From a virus: a stretch of DNA of 44,429 nt. Position 1 is the first letter of the stretch. Each line of letters opens with the position of its first letter. The DNA lies in the IMG/VR virus record IMGVR_UViG_3300028612_001997, positions 1-44,429 of that record; one strand, given 5' to 3'. The position numbers were made by a program, and so were the translations under genes. Of the stretch, positions 33,198-40,608 are shown in pieces. The notes beneath the pieces are model-generated. The model searched no databases and had not been told where the DNA came from. It saw only the letters and a program-made list of their open reading frames with translations.

Positions 33198-33859
33198 ACA
33201 ACCCGCCCAATGCGAATCTCACACCGCCCCAGAATCTCCACATCGTGCATATCCTGCGGCTTGATCATCTCCGGCTGGTAGTGGTCGTTATCACTAATCA
33301 AATACAACGCCCCGCCCGCCAAGCGCTGCACCCGCTTAATCCGCCGCTCGCCACTCACCAGCAGCAGAAAAACCCCTTCCTGCTTAGGGTCACGGTTGCT
33401 GCGATCCACCAGCACCCAGTCGCCATCGGCCAGAGTGCCGTCCATCGAATCGCCGCGCACTTTAATGCCCACCACCTGGGCAGGGTCTAGCCCCTGCTCG
33501 GCCAGCTCGCTGCTAGGAAAATGAAGGGTGGTTTTGATCGGCTCGCCTTCGAAGCTACGACCAGCGCCCGCAGCAGCTTCGATGTCGTACATCTTGATGG
33601 GTGAAAGCTCTGCCGATGGTTCACTTAACGCAACCCCTAGAGGTTGAGCAGTGGCAGTTCCTGAACGCTGGCCTTTGAGCACGTAAAAGACATCTACGCC
33701 TTCATCAGAAACGGCGGAAAGGTAGGAAGAATCAGGGCTGCTGGCACCTTTTTCATATTTGATCTGGGTGGTTTTTCCTACACCCCCAATCTGCGCAAGG
33801 GCCGTTTGGCTCAACCCAATCCGCTCACGTTCTTCTCTCAGACGTTCGCCAATGCTCAT
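33194..33859 (-). CDS. Prophage repressor, CI/LexA type (HTH + S24 peptidase)
   Basis: The 221-residue protein has an XRE helix-turn-helix (about 4-60; LSQTALAQIGGVGKTTQIKYE) and a C-terminal S24 domain. The cleavage site is EAAAGAG (Ala-Gly), the catalytic Ser lies in RGDSMDGTL and the Lys in RRIKRVQ. It should be inactivated by RecA-stimulated self-cleavage after DNA damage. P2 itself has a different, non-cleavable C repressor. Operators lie at 33853-33901. The downstream nuclease gene overlaps its stop codon. Confidence 0.92.
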   Translation of the reverse strand: MSIGERLREERERIGLSQTALAQIGGVGKTTQIKYEKGASSPDSSYLSAVSDEGVDVFYVLKGQRSGTATAQPLGVALSEPSAELSPIKMYDIEAAAGAGRSFEGEPIKTTLHFPSSELAEQGLDPAQVVGIKVRGDSMDGTLADGDWVLVDRSNRDPKQEGVFLLLVSGERRIKRVQRLAGGALYLISDNDHYQPEMIKPQDMHDVEILGRCEIRIGRVV

Positions 33860-33870
33860 TTTTATGAACC
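33853..33870. promoter_or_regulatory. Repressor operator O1
   Basis: TGCTCATTTTTATGAACC is an imperfect copy of O2 that overlaps the repressor start codon, so binding would block the repressor's own expression. Confidence 0.65.
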
Positions 33871-33877
33871 ACCCTTA

Positions 33878-33908
33878 TTGACAGGTTCATTTTTGTGAAC
33901 CATTCTAT
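33878..33908 (+). promoter_or_regulatory. Early rightward promoter with operator O2 in its spacer
   Basis: TTGACA (33878-33883) is followed by the perfect palindrome GGTTCATTTTTGTGAACC (33884-33901) and a poor -10 (CATTCT or TTCTAT). Repressor bound to the palindrome would shut the early promoter. Confidence 0.7.
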
Positions 33909-33930
33909 TCATGTCTTTCACTTCGATACA

Positions 33931-33956
33931 CATAGCAAAGGGAGCCACTGCCATGG
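33931..33956 (+). repeat. Direct repeat, left copy
   Basis: This 26-bp segment matches 34443-34468 at 24 of 26 positions, including the ribosome site and the ATGG start. The two copies flank a gene on the opposite strand. Confidence 0.8.
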
Positions 33957-33976
33957 CCGCACCTGCTAAGCGACGC

Positions 33977-34423
33977 TCAACTGAACTCAGAGAAAGCCCC
34001 CATCGGCTTATCGTCCATGAACTCAGAGCCGCAGCTGTTACACCTCAAATAAATGTTGGGAGAACGAGCTTTCTCGACCGGCTGGAGTATCGAAAGCTCG
34101 CGCTTATGGAAGCAGTGTGCGCAAAACTCCATGCCCTGCTCCATGTCCGCTTCGAATTCCTGTCCGGGACGAACATGAACTACCCAAGCCCCGCTCGGTT
34201 TCTGCTTACGCGTGTAGTGCTTCCGCTCAACATCAAACTGCTCGTAATCAGCAATCGTTTGCTTAAGCGCAGCATTCTCCTGAATCAGCGCCGTCTCGCG
34301 TATTTGCGCGTCCACCACTTCCCGCTGCAATTCAGAAAGCCGCTTGGCTCCTTCTCCGCCGTCTTCGATGAACTCCCAAAGTCCTTGGGTACGCCGGAGC
34401 AGGTCACCCACGTTCGTCGCCAT
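33977..34423 (-). CDS. Coiled-coil zinc-ribbon protein, unknown function
   Basis: The 148-residue protein has a coiled coil (about 25-65; SELQREVVDAQIRETALIQENAALKQ) and a C-terminal zinc-ribbon pattern with CAHC and CNSC about 28 residues apart. GGGAG lies 9 bp before the ATG. It points toward the repressor and lies between two 26-bp direct repeats, as if it had been inserted at the start of the early operon. The opposite strand is also open but gives no protein-like pattern. Confidence 0.65.
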   Translation of the reverse strand: MATNVGDLLRRTQGLWEFIEDGGEGAKRLSELQREVVDAQIRETALIQENAALKQTIADYEQFDVERKHYTRKQKPSGAWVVHVRPGQEFEADMEQGMEFCAHCFHKRELSILQPVEKARSPNIYLRCNSCGSEFMDDKPMGAFSEFS

Positions 34424-34442
34424 AACGCTAACTCCCTTAATT

Positions 34443-34468
34443 CATAGCAAAGGAAACCACTGCCATGG
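34443..34468 (+). repeat. Direct repeat, right copy
   Basis: See 33931-33956. This copy carries the start codon of the gene at 34465. Confidence 0.8.
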
Positions 34469-34791
34469 TCACCATCATTGCCACGATCATCTTGCCGCCT
34501 TCCCCCACCGTGCTATTTCGCGGGGTGGAAGTGAATCTGGACCGCTGTTCGCCACGTACCCGCCGCACCATTGAAACGGCGCTGCGCCAGGGCACAGAGA
34601 AGCCTAACCCGCTGGCCGATCTCGAAGCGCTGGAAGAGCGCACCACCGCCCAGGCGGTGAGCCAGCTCGCTGCCACGATGCTGGCCCAGAACGCGCCGTT
34701 TGAGCAGGTGGAAGACGCCCTGTGCGAACTGCGCACCCACATGGATGAGCACTTCCTGCAGCGCAAGCTGGTGCGCTTGTACGAGCGCTGA
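34465..34791 (+). CDS. Early-region protein, unknown function
   Basis: The 108-residue, mostly helical protein begins with a short hydrophobic stretch (TIIATIILPPSPTVLF) and ends in a charged helix (DEHFLQRKLVRLYER). AAAGGAAACC precedes the ATG. It is the first rightward gene after the operators, where cro/cox genes usually lie, but I see no clear helix-turn-helix in it. Confidence 0.7.
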   Translation: MVTIIATIILPPSPTVLFRGVEVNLDRCSPRTRRTIETALRQGTEKPNPLADLEALEERTTAQAVSQLAATMLAQNAPFEQVEDALCELRTHMDEHFLQRKLVRLYER

Positions 34792-34846
34792 TGCGCTGCG
34801 GATTAAGTCTTTCACTCTCTAACACATCGTTCGGGAAGCCTAACCC

Positions 34847-35053
34847 ATGACCACGCCCAACGCTATTGCCCCAAAGCCAATTTATGCCCCCAAGGGCTGC
34901 AACTGCCCAATCATGGCCCACGTGACCGAAGACGAACGGGAAGAACTCAAGCGCATCGCCGAGCTGGAAATGCGCACCCTCTCGGCCACGGCGCGCATGC
35001 TCATGCTGCGCGGCATCGCCGAATACGACCAAGACACGCTGAATGCCGAATGA
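34847..35053 (+). CDS. Small putative DNA-binding protein
   Basis: The 68-residue protein contains HVTEDEREELKRIAELEMRT and a following helix (SATARMLMLRGIAEY), a ribbon-helix-helix-like pattern. It ends 25 bp before another small gene of similar type. A regulatory role is likely but inferred. Confidence 0.65.
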   Translation: MTTPNAIAPKPIYAPKGCNCPIMAHVTEDEREELKRIAELEMRTLSATARMLMLRGIAEYDQDTLNAE

Positions 35054-35078
35054 CCCTGCCTGCATAAGGATGTTTGCC

Positions 35079-35282
35079 ATGTACCAGGACCCCAAACGTG
35101 TGCGCACCCGCTACGCCGCTCTCAATTTGGATCAGTACGAGGCCCGACTGATCGATGCGCTGGTGGATTACACCGGCATCGAGCGGGCATCGCTGCTGCG
35201 CCAACTGGTGCTGAAAGAAGCCCTAGAGACGCTGGGCGTTGCGGATCTCTCACTTAGCACTGTGCCCCAGCAGGCGTCGTAA
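35079..35282 (+). CDS. Small ribbon-helix-helix-like protein
   Basis: The 67-residue protein starts at ATG 35079 after ATAAGGATG. RYAALNLDQYEARLIDALVD and ERASLLRQLVLKEALE look like the strand and two helices of a ribbon-helix-helix protein. It is part of the early operon. Confidence 0.65.
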   Translation: MYQDPKRVRTRYAALNLDQYEARLIDALVDYTGIERASLLRQLVLKEALETLGVADLSLSTVPQQAS

Positions 35283-35320
35283 AGGCAGGGCTTTTTGAGG
35301 CCCTCAAGGAGCATTGAGGT

Positions 35321-35521
35321 ATGGCTGACCAACCGGCACGCGGCGAACGCCTTCCGCTGAACGACCAGCTAGAGGCCGCGCTGCAGCAGGTGTGTGAACA
35401 GCAGGATTTAACCAGCCTGGACGACGCCGCCGAATGGCTACTGAGGCGGCGGCTACGCAAAGGCACCCAAGGGCTCACCGGCCGCGGCCGCGCCCTTTAT
35501 CCGGTAGGGAGAAACCATTGA
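35321..35521 (+). CDS. Small early protein
   Basis: This 66-residue basic protein has NDQLEAALQQVCEQQDLTSLDDAAEWLLRRRLRKG, again like a small two-helix DNA-binding protein. Its stop overlaps the ogr start by one base (TGATG), so the two are probably coupled. Confidence 0.65.
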   Translation: MADQPARGERLPLNDQLEAALQQVCEQQDLTSLDDAAEWLLRRRLRKGTQGLTGRGRALYPVGRNH

Positions 35522-35805
35522 TGTCGACCGCTTCCAAGCACCGTATGCCCTGCCCCCACTGCGGCCACAACATGCGGGTCCGCAACAGCCAGGGGCTAAC
35601 GCCGGTGTACCGCGAAGGGGTAGTGGAGTGCCGCAACGTGGAGTGCGGCTTTCGAGGCAAGGCGGGGTTTCAGGTGCTGCACACCCTAACCCCGAGCGAT
35701 ATCCCCAACGCCCGGGTGGATCTGCCGTTCGCGCCTCGCCTGATCCAGCAGATGCAATTGGACATCACCCGCCCAGCCGCCAACGACGAACGTTATGAGG
35801 GTTAA
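35521..35805 (+). CDS. ogr: Ogr/Delta-type late transcription activator
   Basis: The 94-residue protein carries the Ogr zinc finger Cys11-x2-Cys14-x22-Cys37-x4-Cys42, the same spacing as P2 Ogr (Cys4, 7, 30, 35). The segment ECRNVECG matches the QNVNC part of Ogr. It should bind the TGTAA-N10-TTACA sites and contact the RNA polymerase alpha subunit to turn on late genes. In P2 ogr follows D; here it lies in the early operon. The ATG at 35521 follows GGGAG. Confidence 0.85.
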   Translation: MSTASKHRMPCPHCGHNMRVRNSQGLTPVYREGVVECRNVECGFRGKAGFQVLHTLTPSDIPNARVDLPFAPRLIQQMQLDITRPAANDERYEG

Positions 35806-35853
35806 GACGATGCAGAGAGCTGCCCATCACCCAAGGCCACCACGGCCACCACG

Positions 35854-35919
35854 CCCCTTTCGGCCTGTGTGTTATGCCCGGCCGAAAGGGGGCACTCACG
35901 GCCCCGCCGGTGCCGTGAG
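35854..35919 (+). promoter_or_regulatory. Two leader hairpins between ogr and the primase gene
   Basis: A perfect 12-bp stem CCCCTTTCGGCC/GGCCGAAAGGGG (35854-35891) is followed by CTCACGGC/GCCGTGAG (35895-35919). No T run follows, so they may be processing or attenuation structures in the leader of the primase mRNA. Confidence 0.5.
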
Positions 35920-35967
35920 CTAACCCCCAAGCCCAGCCCCATCCATTTGTTAAATAAGGAGGCGAGC

Positions 35968-38634
35968 GTGAATTCATCGCTGCGCCAGGACATTGTTGCG
36001 CGCTTAATCAGCGATTTTGAGGCGATTGAGCGCGGCCCCTACCTGCAACGGGTGCGCTGCCCGGAGTGCGGTAAGCGCGAGGCGTACATCAACGCCGAAG
36101 CGCCGTGGATGCTGAAATGCGGGCGGGAAAACAACTGTGGCGCGCAAATCCACATCAAAGCGCTGTTCCCGGATCTGTTCCGTTCCTGGAGCGAGCGCTA
36201 CAGCCCGAAAGCGAACGAAAAGCCCACCTCCACCACGCCGGTGGCCGATGGCTACCTGCGCGATGGCCGGGGCTTCGAGCTTTCGCGCATTCAGGGCTGG
36301 TACACCCAAGAGAGCTACTGGAAGCCGGAGATCGGCGGTACCGCCACCGTGCGCTTCGCCCTACCCGGCGGCGCTTACTGGGAGCGCCTGCTGGATAACC
36401 CGGAGCGCTTCGGCAAACAGAAAGCCAATTTCGTTGGCCGCTACAAAGGCCAGTGGTGGTGCCCGCCTGCTCTCACCGCAGCGGATCTGGTCGCCGCTGA
36501 GGAAGTATGGATTGTAGAGGGCATCTTCGATGCGATCGCCCTTTACCACCACGGCATCGCGGCCGTTTCCGCCATGAGCTGCGTCAACTACCCAGATGAG
36601 GCGTTGAACGCCCTTTCCAATGCCGCGCACCAAGCGGGCACCTGCCGCCCTGCGTTGGTGTGGGCGCTGGATAACAACCGCGCTGGCCATAACGCCACCC
36701 ATAAGCACGTGAAGCGCGCCCGGGCGGCGGGCTGGGAGTGCCATGCGGCGCAGATCCCCCACGGTGGCCACGATTGGAACGATGCCCACCAGCGCGGCGA
36801 GCTGACCGAACGCCACCAGGAAACCTACCGCTACCACGGCGACCTGCTGTTGGCCCCCACGGCCATGGCGAAGGCGCTACTGATGTACAAGCGCCGTGAA
36901 CAGCGGGAGTTCTGGTTCGAGTTCAAACGCCAGCTGTGGTGGTGGAAGCTGGACATGGACGCCTTCGACCGCGCCCTGCGCGCCGATGGGCTGGACGGCG
37001 AAGACCAGCGGCAGATCGACCCCGCCCTGCGCGATGCGGCGCTGGAGCAATCCGGCAGCGTGAAGCGCATCTGCACCTGTTTCCCCACAGCGCTGTACTA
37101 CCAGGCCAACGCGGTGACCGATGAGAGCTGGTACTACTACCGCGTGGAGTTTCCCGACGGCCGCCCGCCGATCAAGAACACCTTTAGCGGCGGCCAGCTG
37201 GCCTCCGCCTCTGAATACAAGAAGCGCCTGCTGGGCATTGCGCCGGGTGCCGTGTGGACGGGTACCAGCCAACAGCTCGATAGCCTGCTGCAGGACCAGA
37301 TCGGCAACATCAAAACCGTCGAGACCATCGACTTCATCGGCTACAGCAAGGAGCACGGCGCCTATGTGTTCGGCGACCTGGCCGTGGCCGGTGGCAAGGT
37401 GGTGCCGATCAACAGCGAGGACTTTTTCGAGCTCGGCCCCCGCCGCCAGTTGAAAACCCTGAGCCAATCCGTGGCGCTGCACATCAACCCCGACCGCAAG
37501 GCGTTCAGCACCGAATGGACGCAGCAGCTCTTGGGCGCGTTTGGCTCCCGGGGCGTAGTGGCTCTGGCTTACTGGATGGGCAGCCTGCTGGCCGAGCAGA
37601 TCCGCGCCGAGATGGGCAGCTTCCCGTTTTTGGAAATCGTGGGTGAAGCGGGCGCGGGTAAATCCACGCTGATCGAGTTCCTCTGGAAGCTGTGCGGCCG
37701 CCGCGACTATGAGGGCTTCGACCCCAGCAAGGCCACCATGCCCGCCCGCAGCCGTAACTTTGCCCAGGTGAGCAACCTGCCGGTGGTGCTGATCGAATCC
37801 GACCGCGAGCAGGAAGGCGGTGCCAAGCAGAAGCAGTTCGATTGGGATGAGCTGAAAACCGCCTTTAACGGCCGCTCGATCCGCGCCCGTGGCGTGAAGA
37901 ACAGCGGCAACGACACCTACGAGCCGCCCTTCCGCGGCAGCATCGTAATCAGCCAGAACGCCCCGGTGCAGGCGGGCGAGGCGATTCAAACCCGTATTTG
38001 CCACCTGCATTTCACCCGGGAAGGCCAGAACAAAACCACCAAAGCGCTGGCTGAGGCGCTGGAACGCACCGAGCTGGAGCACGTCAGCCAGTTCGCCCTG
38101 GCCGTCGCCCAGCGGGAAGCCGCGCTGCTGGCCACCATCACCCAACGCGCCCGCCACTACGCCGACCGCTTGGCCGACGACCCGGATATCAAGGTGCTGC
38201 GCATCGCCAAGTGCCACGGCCAGTTAATGGCGTTGGTGGAGTGCCTGGGGCCGGAGGGCTTGGGGCTGTTCGACCAGCAAACCATCGATATGGCCAACGG
38301 CATGGTGGAGCAGATGGCCCGCGAGCGGCAGCAATCCATTAACGCCGACCACCCGATGGTGGCCGAGTTTTGGGAAGCCTTCGACTACATCGAAGGCCTG
38401 CGCGATGAGCCGCAGCTCAATCACTACGGCAAGGGCAGCGAGCACATCGCCGTAAACCTCAAGGACTTCGAGCGCACCTGCGCCGAGTACAAGCTGCGCA
38501 CCCCCGAACTGCGCGAGCTGAAGCGCTATTTGAAGACCAGCAAGACCCGCAAGTTTATCGATTCCAACCGCACCGTGAACTCCCGCGTCCGCCTCAACGG
38601 CGGCAGCGTGAAGTGCTGGGTGTTTCAAGCATGA
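35968..38634 (+). CDS. Toprim primase-helicase (P4 alpha-like replication protein)
   Basis: The 888-residue protein has an N-terminal zinc finger (CPEC at 31-34, CGRENNCG), a toprim domain (IVEGIFDAIAL with Glu 184, then ALDNNRAG), and a C-terminal helicase with Walker A GEAGAGKS (559-566) and Walker B-like VVLIESD. It would prime and unwind phage DNA. It stands where P2 has the rolling-circle nickase gene A, which is absent here. AAGGAGG and a 5-bp gap set the GTG start at 35968. The iteron region at 4195-4497 could be its origin. Confidence 0.88.
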   Translation: MNSSLRQDIVARLISDFEAIERGPYLQRVRCPECGKREAYINAEAPWMLKCGRENNCGAQIHIKALFPDLFRSWSERYSPKANEKPTSTTPVADGYLRDGRGFELSRIQGWYTQESYWKPEIGGTATVRFALPGGAYWERLLDNPERFGKQKANFVGRYKGQWWCPPALTAADLVAAEEVWIVEGIFDAIALYHHGIAAVSAMSCVNYPDEALNALSNAAHQAGTCRPALVWALDNNRAGHNATHKHVKRARAAGWECHAAQIPHGGHDWNDAHQRGELTERHQETYRYHGDLLLAPTAMAKALLMYKRREQREFWFEFKRQLWWWKLDMDAFDRALRADGLDGEDQRQIDPALRDAALEQSGSVKRICTCFPTALYYQANAVTDESWYYYRVEFPDGRPPIKNTFSGGQLASASEYKKRLLGIAPGAVWTGTSQQLDSLLQDQIGNIKTVETIDFIGYSKEHGAYVFGDLAVAGGKVVPINSEDFFELGPRRQLKTLSQSVALHINPDRKAFSTEWTQQLLGAFGSRGVVALAYWMGSLLAEQIRAEMGSFPFLEIVGEAGAGKSTLIEFLWKLCGRRDYEGFDPSKATMPARSRNFAQVSNLPVVLIESDREQEGGAKQKQFDWDELKTAFNGRSIRARGVKNSGNDTYEPPFRGSIVISQNAPVQAGEAIQTRICHLHFTREGQNKTTKALAEALERTELEHVSQFALAVAQREAALLATITQRARHYADRLADDPDIKVLRIAKCHGQLMALVECLGPEGLGLFDQQTIDMANGMVEQMARERQQSINADHPMVAEFWEAFDYIEGLRDEPQLNHYGKGSEHIAVNLKDFERTCAEYKLRTPELRELKRYLKTSKTRKFIDSNRTVNSRVRLNGGSVKCWVFQA

Positions 38635-38645
38635 AGGAGCCTGTG

Positions 38646-39044
38646 ATGACCACTCAATCAAGTATGCCCCTGGTGGTTCAGCGTATTCGTGAACGCAACC
38701 GCCAGGCGTTGGAAGCCATGATTGCCGCCGAAGATGAAGCCGATCAAAAGCGCCAAACGCTCGACCTAAAGGGCCCAGATGCCTGGAGTCGCCTCGCCGT
38801 CGTGGCCCAGAAAGAAAGCGGCCAAAGCCACCACTGCCGGCGCATTCTGCTTTCCGCTTACAACAGTTACGCCTGGCCGCTGGATCTCACCCGCCTGCGG
38901 GTGCTGGATCGCGACCTGCAGCAAGCCGCACTCACCATTATCGAGTGGAGCCTCTACGCCAGTGATGAGCTGCACGAATACACGCCTGATGGAAACAGGC
39001 TAATGCAGCGCTTTGCCGCCATCGAGCAAGAGAAGGAGCAGTAA
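38646..39044 (+). CDS. Small helical phage protein (DUF7673-like)
   Basis: The 132-residue protein contains LKGPDAWSRLAVVAQKESGQSHHCRRILLSAYN, a pattern seen in small phage and plasmid proteins of unknown function. The ATG at 38646 is preferred because AAGGAG lies 6 bp before it; an ATG at 38631 overlaps the primase stop. It probably acts in early functions. Confidence 0.7.
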   Translation: MTTQSSMPLVVQRIRERNRQALEAMIAAEDEADQKRQTLDLKGPDAWSRLAVVAQKESGQSHHCRRILLSAYNSYAWPLDLTRLRVLDRDLQQAALTIIEWSLYASDELHEYTPDGNRLMQRFAAIEQEKEQ

Positions 39045-39046
39045 CC

Positions 39047-39262
39047 ATGGCCGACAACGCCGACATCGCCGCCGATCTGATGGAGCGCCGCATGCAAGCC
39101 GCCCTCAGCAGCCGCCTTTCCCTGCACATTCCCAACCCGGACCCGGAGTGCGAAGACTGCGGCCACGAGATCCCCCAAGCCCGCCGCGATGCCCTGCCCT
39201 GGGTGGCCACGTGCATTGAGTGCCAAAGCATCCGCGAACAACGGGGGCGCTATGGCCGCTAA
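39047..39262 (+). CDS. TraR/DksA-type zinc-finger protein
   Basis: The 71-residue protein has a helical N terminus and the C4 finger Cys35-x2-Cys38-x17-Cys56-x2-Cys59 (CEDCGHEIPQARRDALPW). Short TraR-type proteins bind RNA polymerase in its secondary channel and change promoter choice without ppGpp. Similar genes occur in P2-like phages. Confidence 0.88.
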   Translation: MADNADIAADLMERRMQAALSSRLSLHIPNPDPECEDCGHEIPQARRDALPWVATCIECQSIREQRGRYGR

Positions 39263-39545
39263 CGGTACCAAGGGCGGCACGCTTGCCCGGCAAGCCGCCA
39301 TGCTGTGCCAGGACGCGCAGTTTCAGCTCTACCTCGACCGCCGCCGACGCGCCAAGCACGGCATGACCGAGAGCCAACTGCCCGACGGCACCCACAACAC
39401 CGAAGACGCCCGCGACTGGCTCTGCGCCGCCTGCCAGATCCAAAGCCGGGCGGAGCTGGATCACCACGTTACCGCGGCGGCCACGTTCCGCCGCATTCGC
39501 CAACGCTTTCAGATGTGGAAGCAGCGCCCAGGGAGAGAACAATGA
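39252..39545 (+). CDS. Phage protein of unknown function
   Basis: The 97-residue protein is basic in its first part (YLDRRRRAKHG) and contains WLCAACQIQSRAELDHH, which may hold a metal. It overlaps both neighbours (11 bp with the TraR-like gene and ATGA with the PrtN-like gene), so it is translated from the same mRNA. Confidence 0.65.
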   Translation: MAANGTKGGTLARQAAMLCQDAQFQLYLDRRRRAKHGMTESQLPDGTHNTEDARDWLCAACQIQSRAELDHHVTAAATFRRIRQRFQMWKQRPGREQ

Positions 39546-39799
39546 ACACCTACTTTGGCTTGATGGCGGAGTTCAACGGCCGCACCGAGCTACCGCTGGA
39601 GGAAGTCGCCCCGCGCTTCTTCGGCATCAGCCCTCGCACCGCCGCTTTCCGCGCCGGAGCCCAAGCCCTGCCGGTACCGGCGTACCGTGCGGGGGATTCA
39701 CAAAAAAGCCCGTGGCTGGTGAGCGCGATCGACCTGGCGCAGTACATCGACAAGAAACGGGCCGAGGCGAGGGAACAGTGGAAGCTAGCGAATGATTGA
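39542..39799 (+). CDS. PrtN-family regulator (pyocin activator-like)
   Basis: The 85-residue protein matches the PrtN family: MNTYFGLMAEFNG at the start, LPLEEVAPRFFGI, then ALPVPAYRAGDSQKSPWLV and DLAQYIDKKRAEA. In Pseudomonas PrtN activates pyocin genes. In prophages such genes often lie near the integrase and may act as regulator or excisionase-like factor. Its position in the early operon close to attR supports either. Confidence 0.8.
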   Translation: MNTYFGLMAEFNGRTELPLEEVAPRFFGISPRTAAFRAGAQALPVPAYRAGDSQKSPWLVSAIDLAQYIDKKRAEAREQWKLAND

Positions 39800-39905
39800 G
39801 GGTCGCACCGGCTAAACCTGTAGCCGGCTGGCCTTTACCTCTGCCCCGCCTGCCTGCACCATTTCCTTAATTTCTCTTCACCCGCATCGCCCTATGGAGC
39901 CAACC

Positions 39906-40607
39906 ATGGACCAGAGCCTTATCCCCGTATTCCAAGCCAATAATCAGCAGCTGCTTTGCAACGCTCGTGACCTGCATACCTTCTTGGAAGTGGGGCGCGA
40001 TTTTTCGACATGGATCAAAGATCGCATCGAGCAATACGGATTCATTGAGGCTGAGGATTACATCACTGTACAAAATTTGAGCTCCCCAAATTCGGGGAGC
40101 TCAAAAACTGTTGTTTTTGATTCGCCCAATTTGGAGAACCAAACATCTTCAGACTTTGCTCCCCAAAACGGGGGAGCAAAAAATCGAGACACACGTGGTG
40201 GTCACAATCGGGTCGAGTACCATCTCACCATAGGCATGGCCAAAGAGCTGGCCATGATCGAAAACAACGCCATGGGCCGCCGGGTGCGCCGCTACTTCAT
40301 CCAGCGCGAACGCCAGGCTATCGAGCTGCTGCAACAGCAGGCGGACAGTGTGCGACCATTGGAAGAGGTACGCGCAGAGATCGGCGATACCCCCAAGTTT
40401 CGCTATCTGATGATTTTGCAGGAGCAAAGCCGTTCCTGTGCGCGCCAGTTAGACCAAGCGCAGGGGCCACATGAGCGTTACACCCTGCACTGCCAGCTAC
40501 GCCAGATTAACAATGTACTGGGCATTCCCACTCAGCCGCTCATGGCACACGATGATGCGGATAAGCTTTCCCACAACGCCTCGTCTACACATCAACTGGA
40601 GCACTGA
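39906..40607 (+). CDS. AntA-type antirepressor, copy 2, with palindrome-bearing linker
   Basis: The 233-residue protein is a paralogue of the one at 5750-6394. The AntA domain (CNARDLHTFLEVGRDFSTWI) and the later part (YHLTIGMAKELAMIENNAMG) are nearly the same, and 27 bp around 40254 are identical to 6050-6080. The linker (about 55-97) is unlike copy 1 and is encoded by two perfect hairpins with a CTCCCC/GGGGAG core. GGAG 6 bp upstream fixes the ATG at 39906. No C4-like RNA precedes this copy. Confidence 0.87.
   Translation: MDQSLIPVFQANNQQLLCNARDLHTFLEVGRDFSTWIKDRIEQYGFIEAEDYITVQNLSSPNSGSSKTVVFDSPNLENQTSSDFAPQNGGAKNRDTRGGHNRVEYHLTIGMAKELAMIENNAMGRRVRRYFIQRERQAIELLQQQADSVRPLEEVRAEIGDTPKFRYLMILQEQSRSCARQLDQAQGPHERYTLHCQLRQINNVLGIPTQPLMAHDDADKLSHNASSTHQLEH
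40076..40105 (+). repeat. Palindrome 1 inside the antirepressor linker
   Basis: A 12-bp perfect stem, TTTGAGCTCCCC/GGGGAGCTCAAA, encloses AAATTC. It is translated in frame as part of SSPNSGSSK. Confidence 0.8.
40155..40180 (+). repeat. Palindrome 2 inside the antirepressor linker
   Basis: A 10-bp perfect stem, TTTGCTCCCC/GGGGAGCAAA, encloses AAAACG. It encodes FAPQNGGAK. A decayed relative (CGCCCAATTTGGAG) lies between the two palindromes and a weaker one (CTCCCAAAATGGGGAAG) in copy 1 near 5945. Confidence 0.8.
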
Positions 40608-40608
40608 A

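Noticed and set aside
33911-34447. Rightward coding frame opposite the zinc-ribbon gene
   Set aside because: It shares a start-like repeat but has no protein-like domain pattern, whereas the opposite frame shows a coiled coil and paired CxxC motifs with its own ribosome site.
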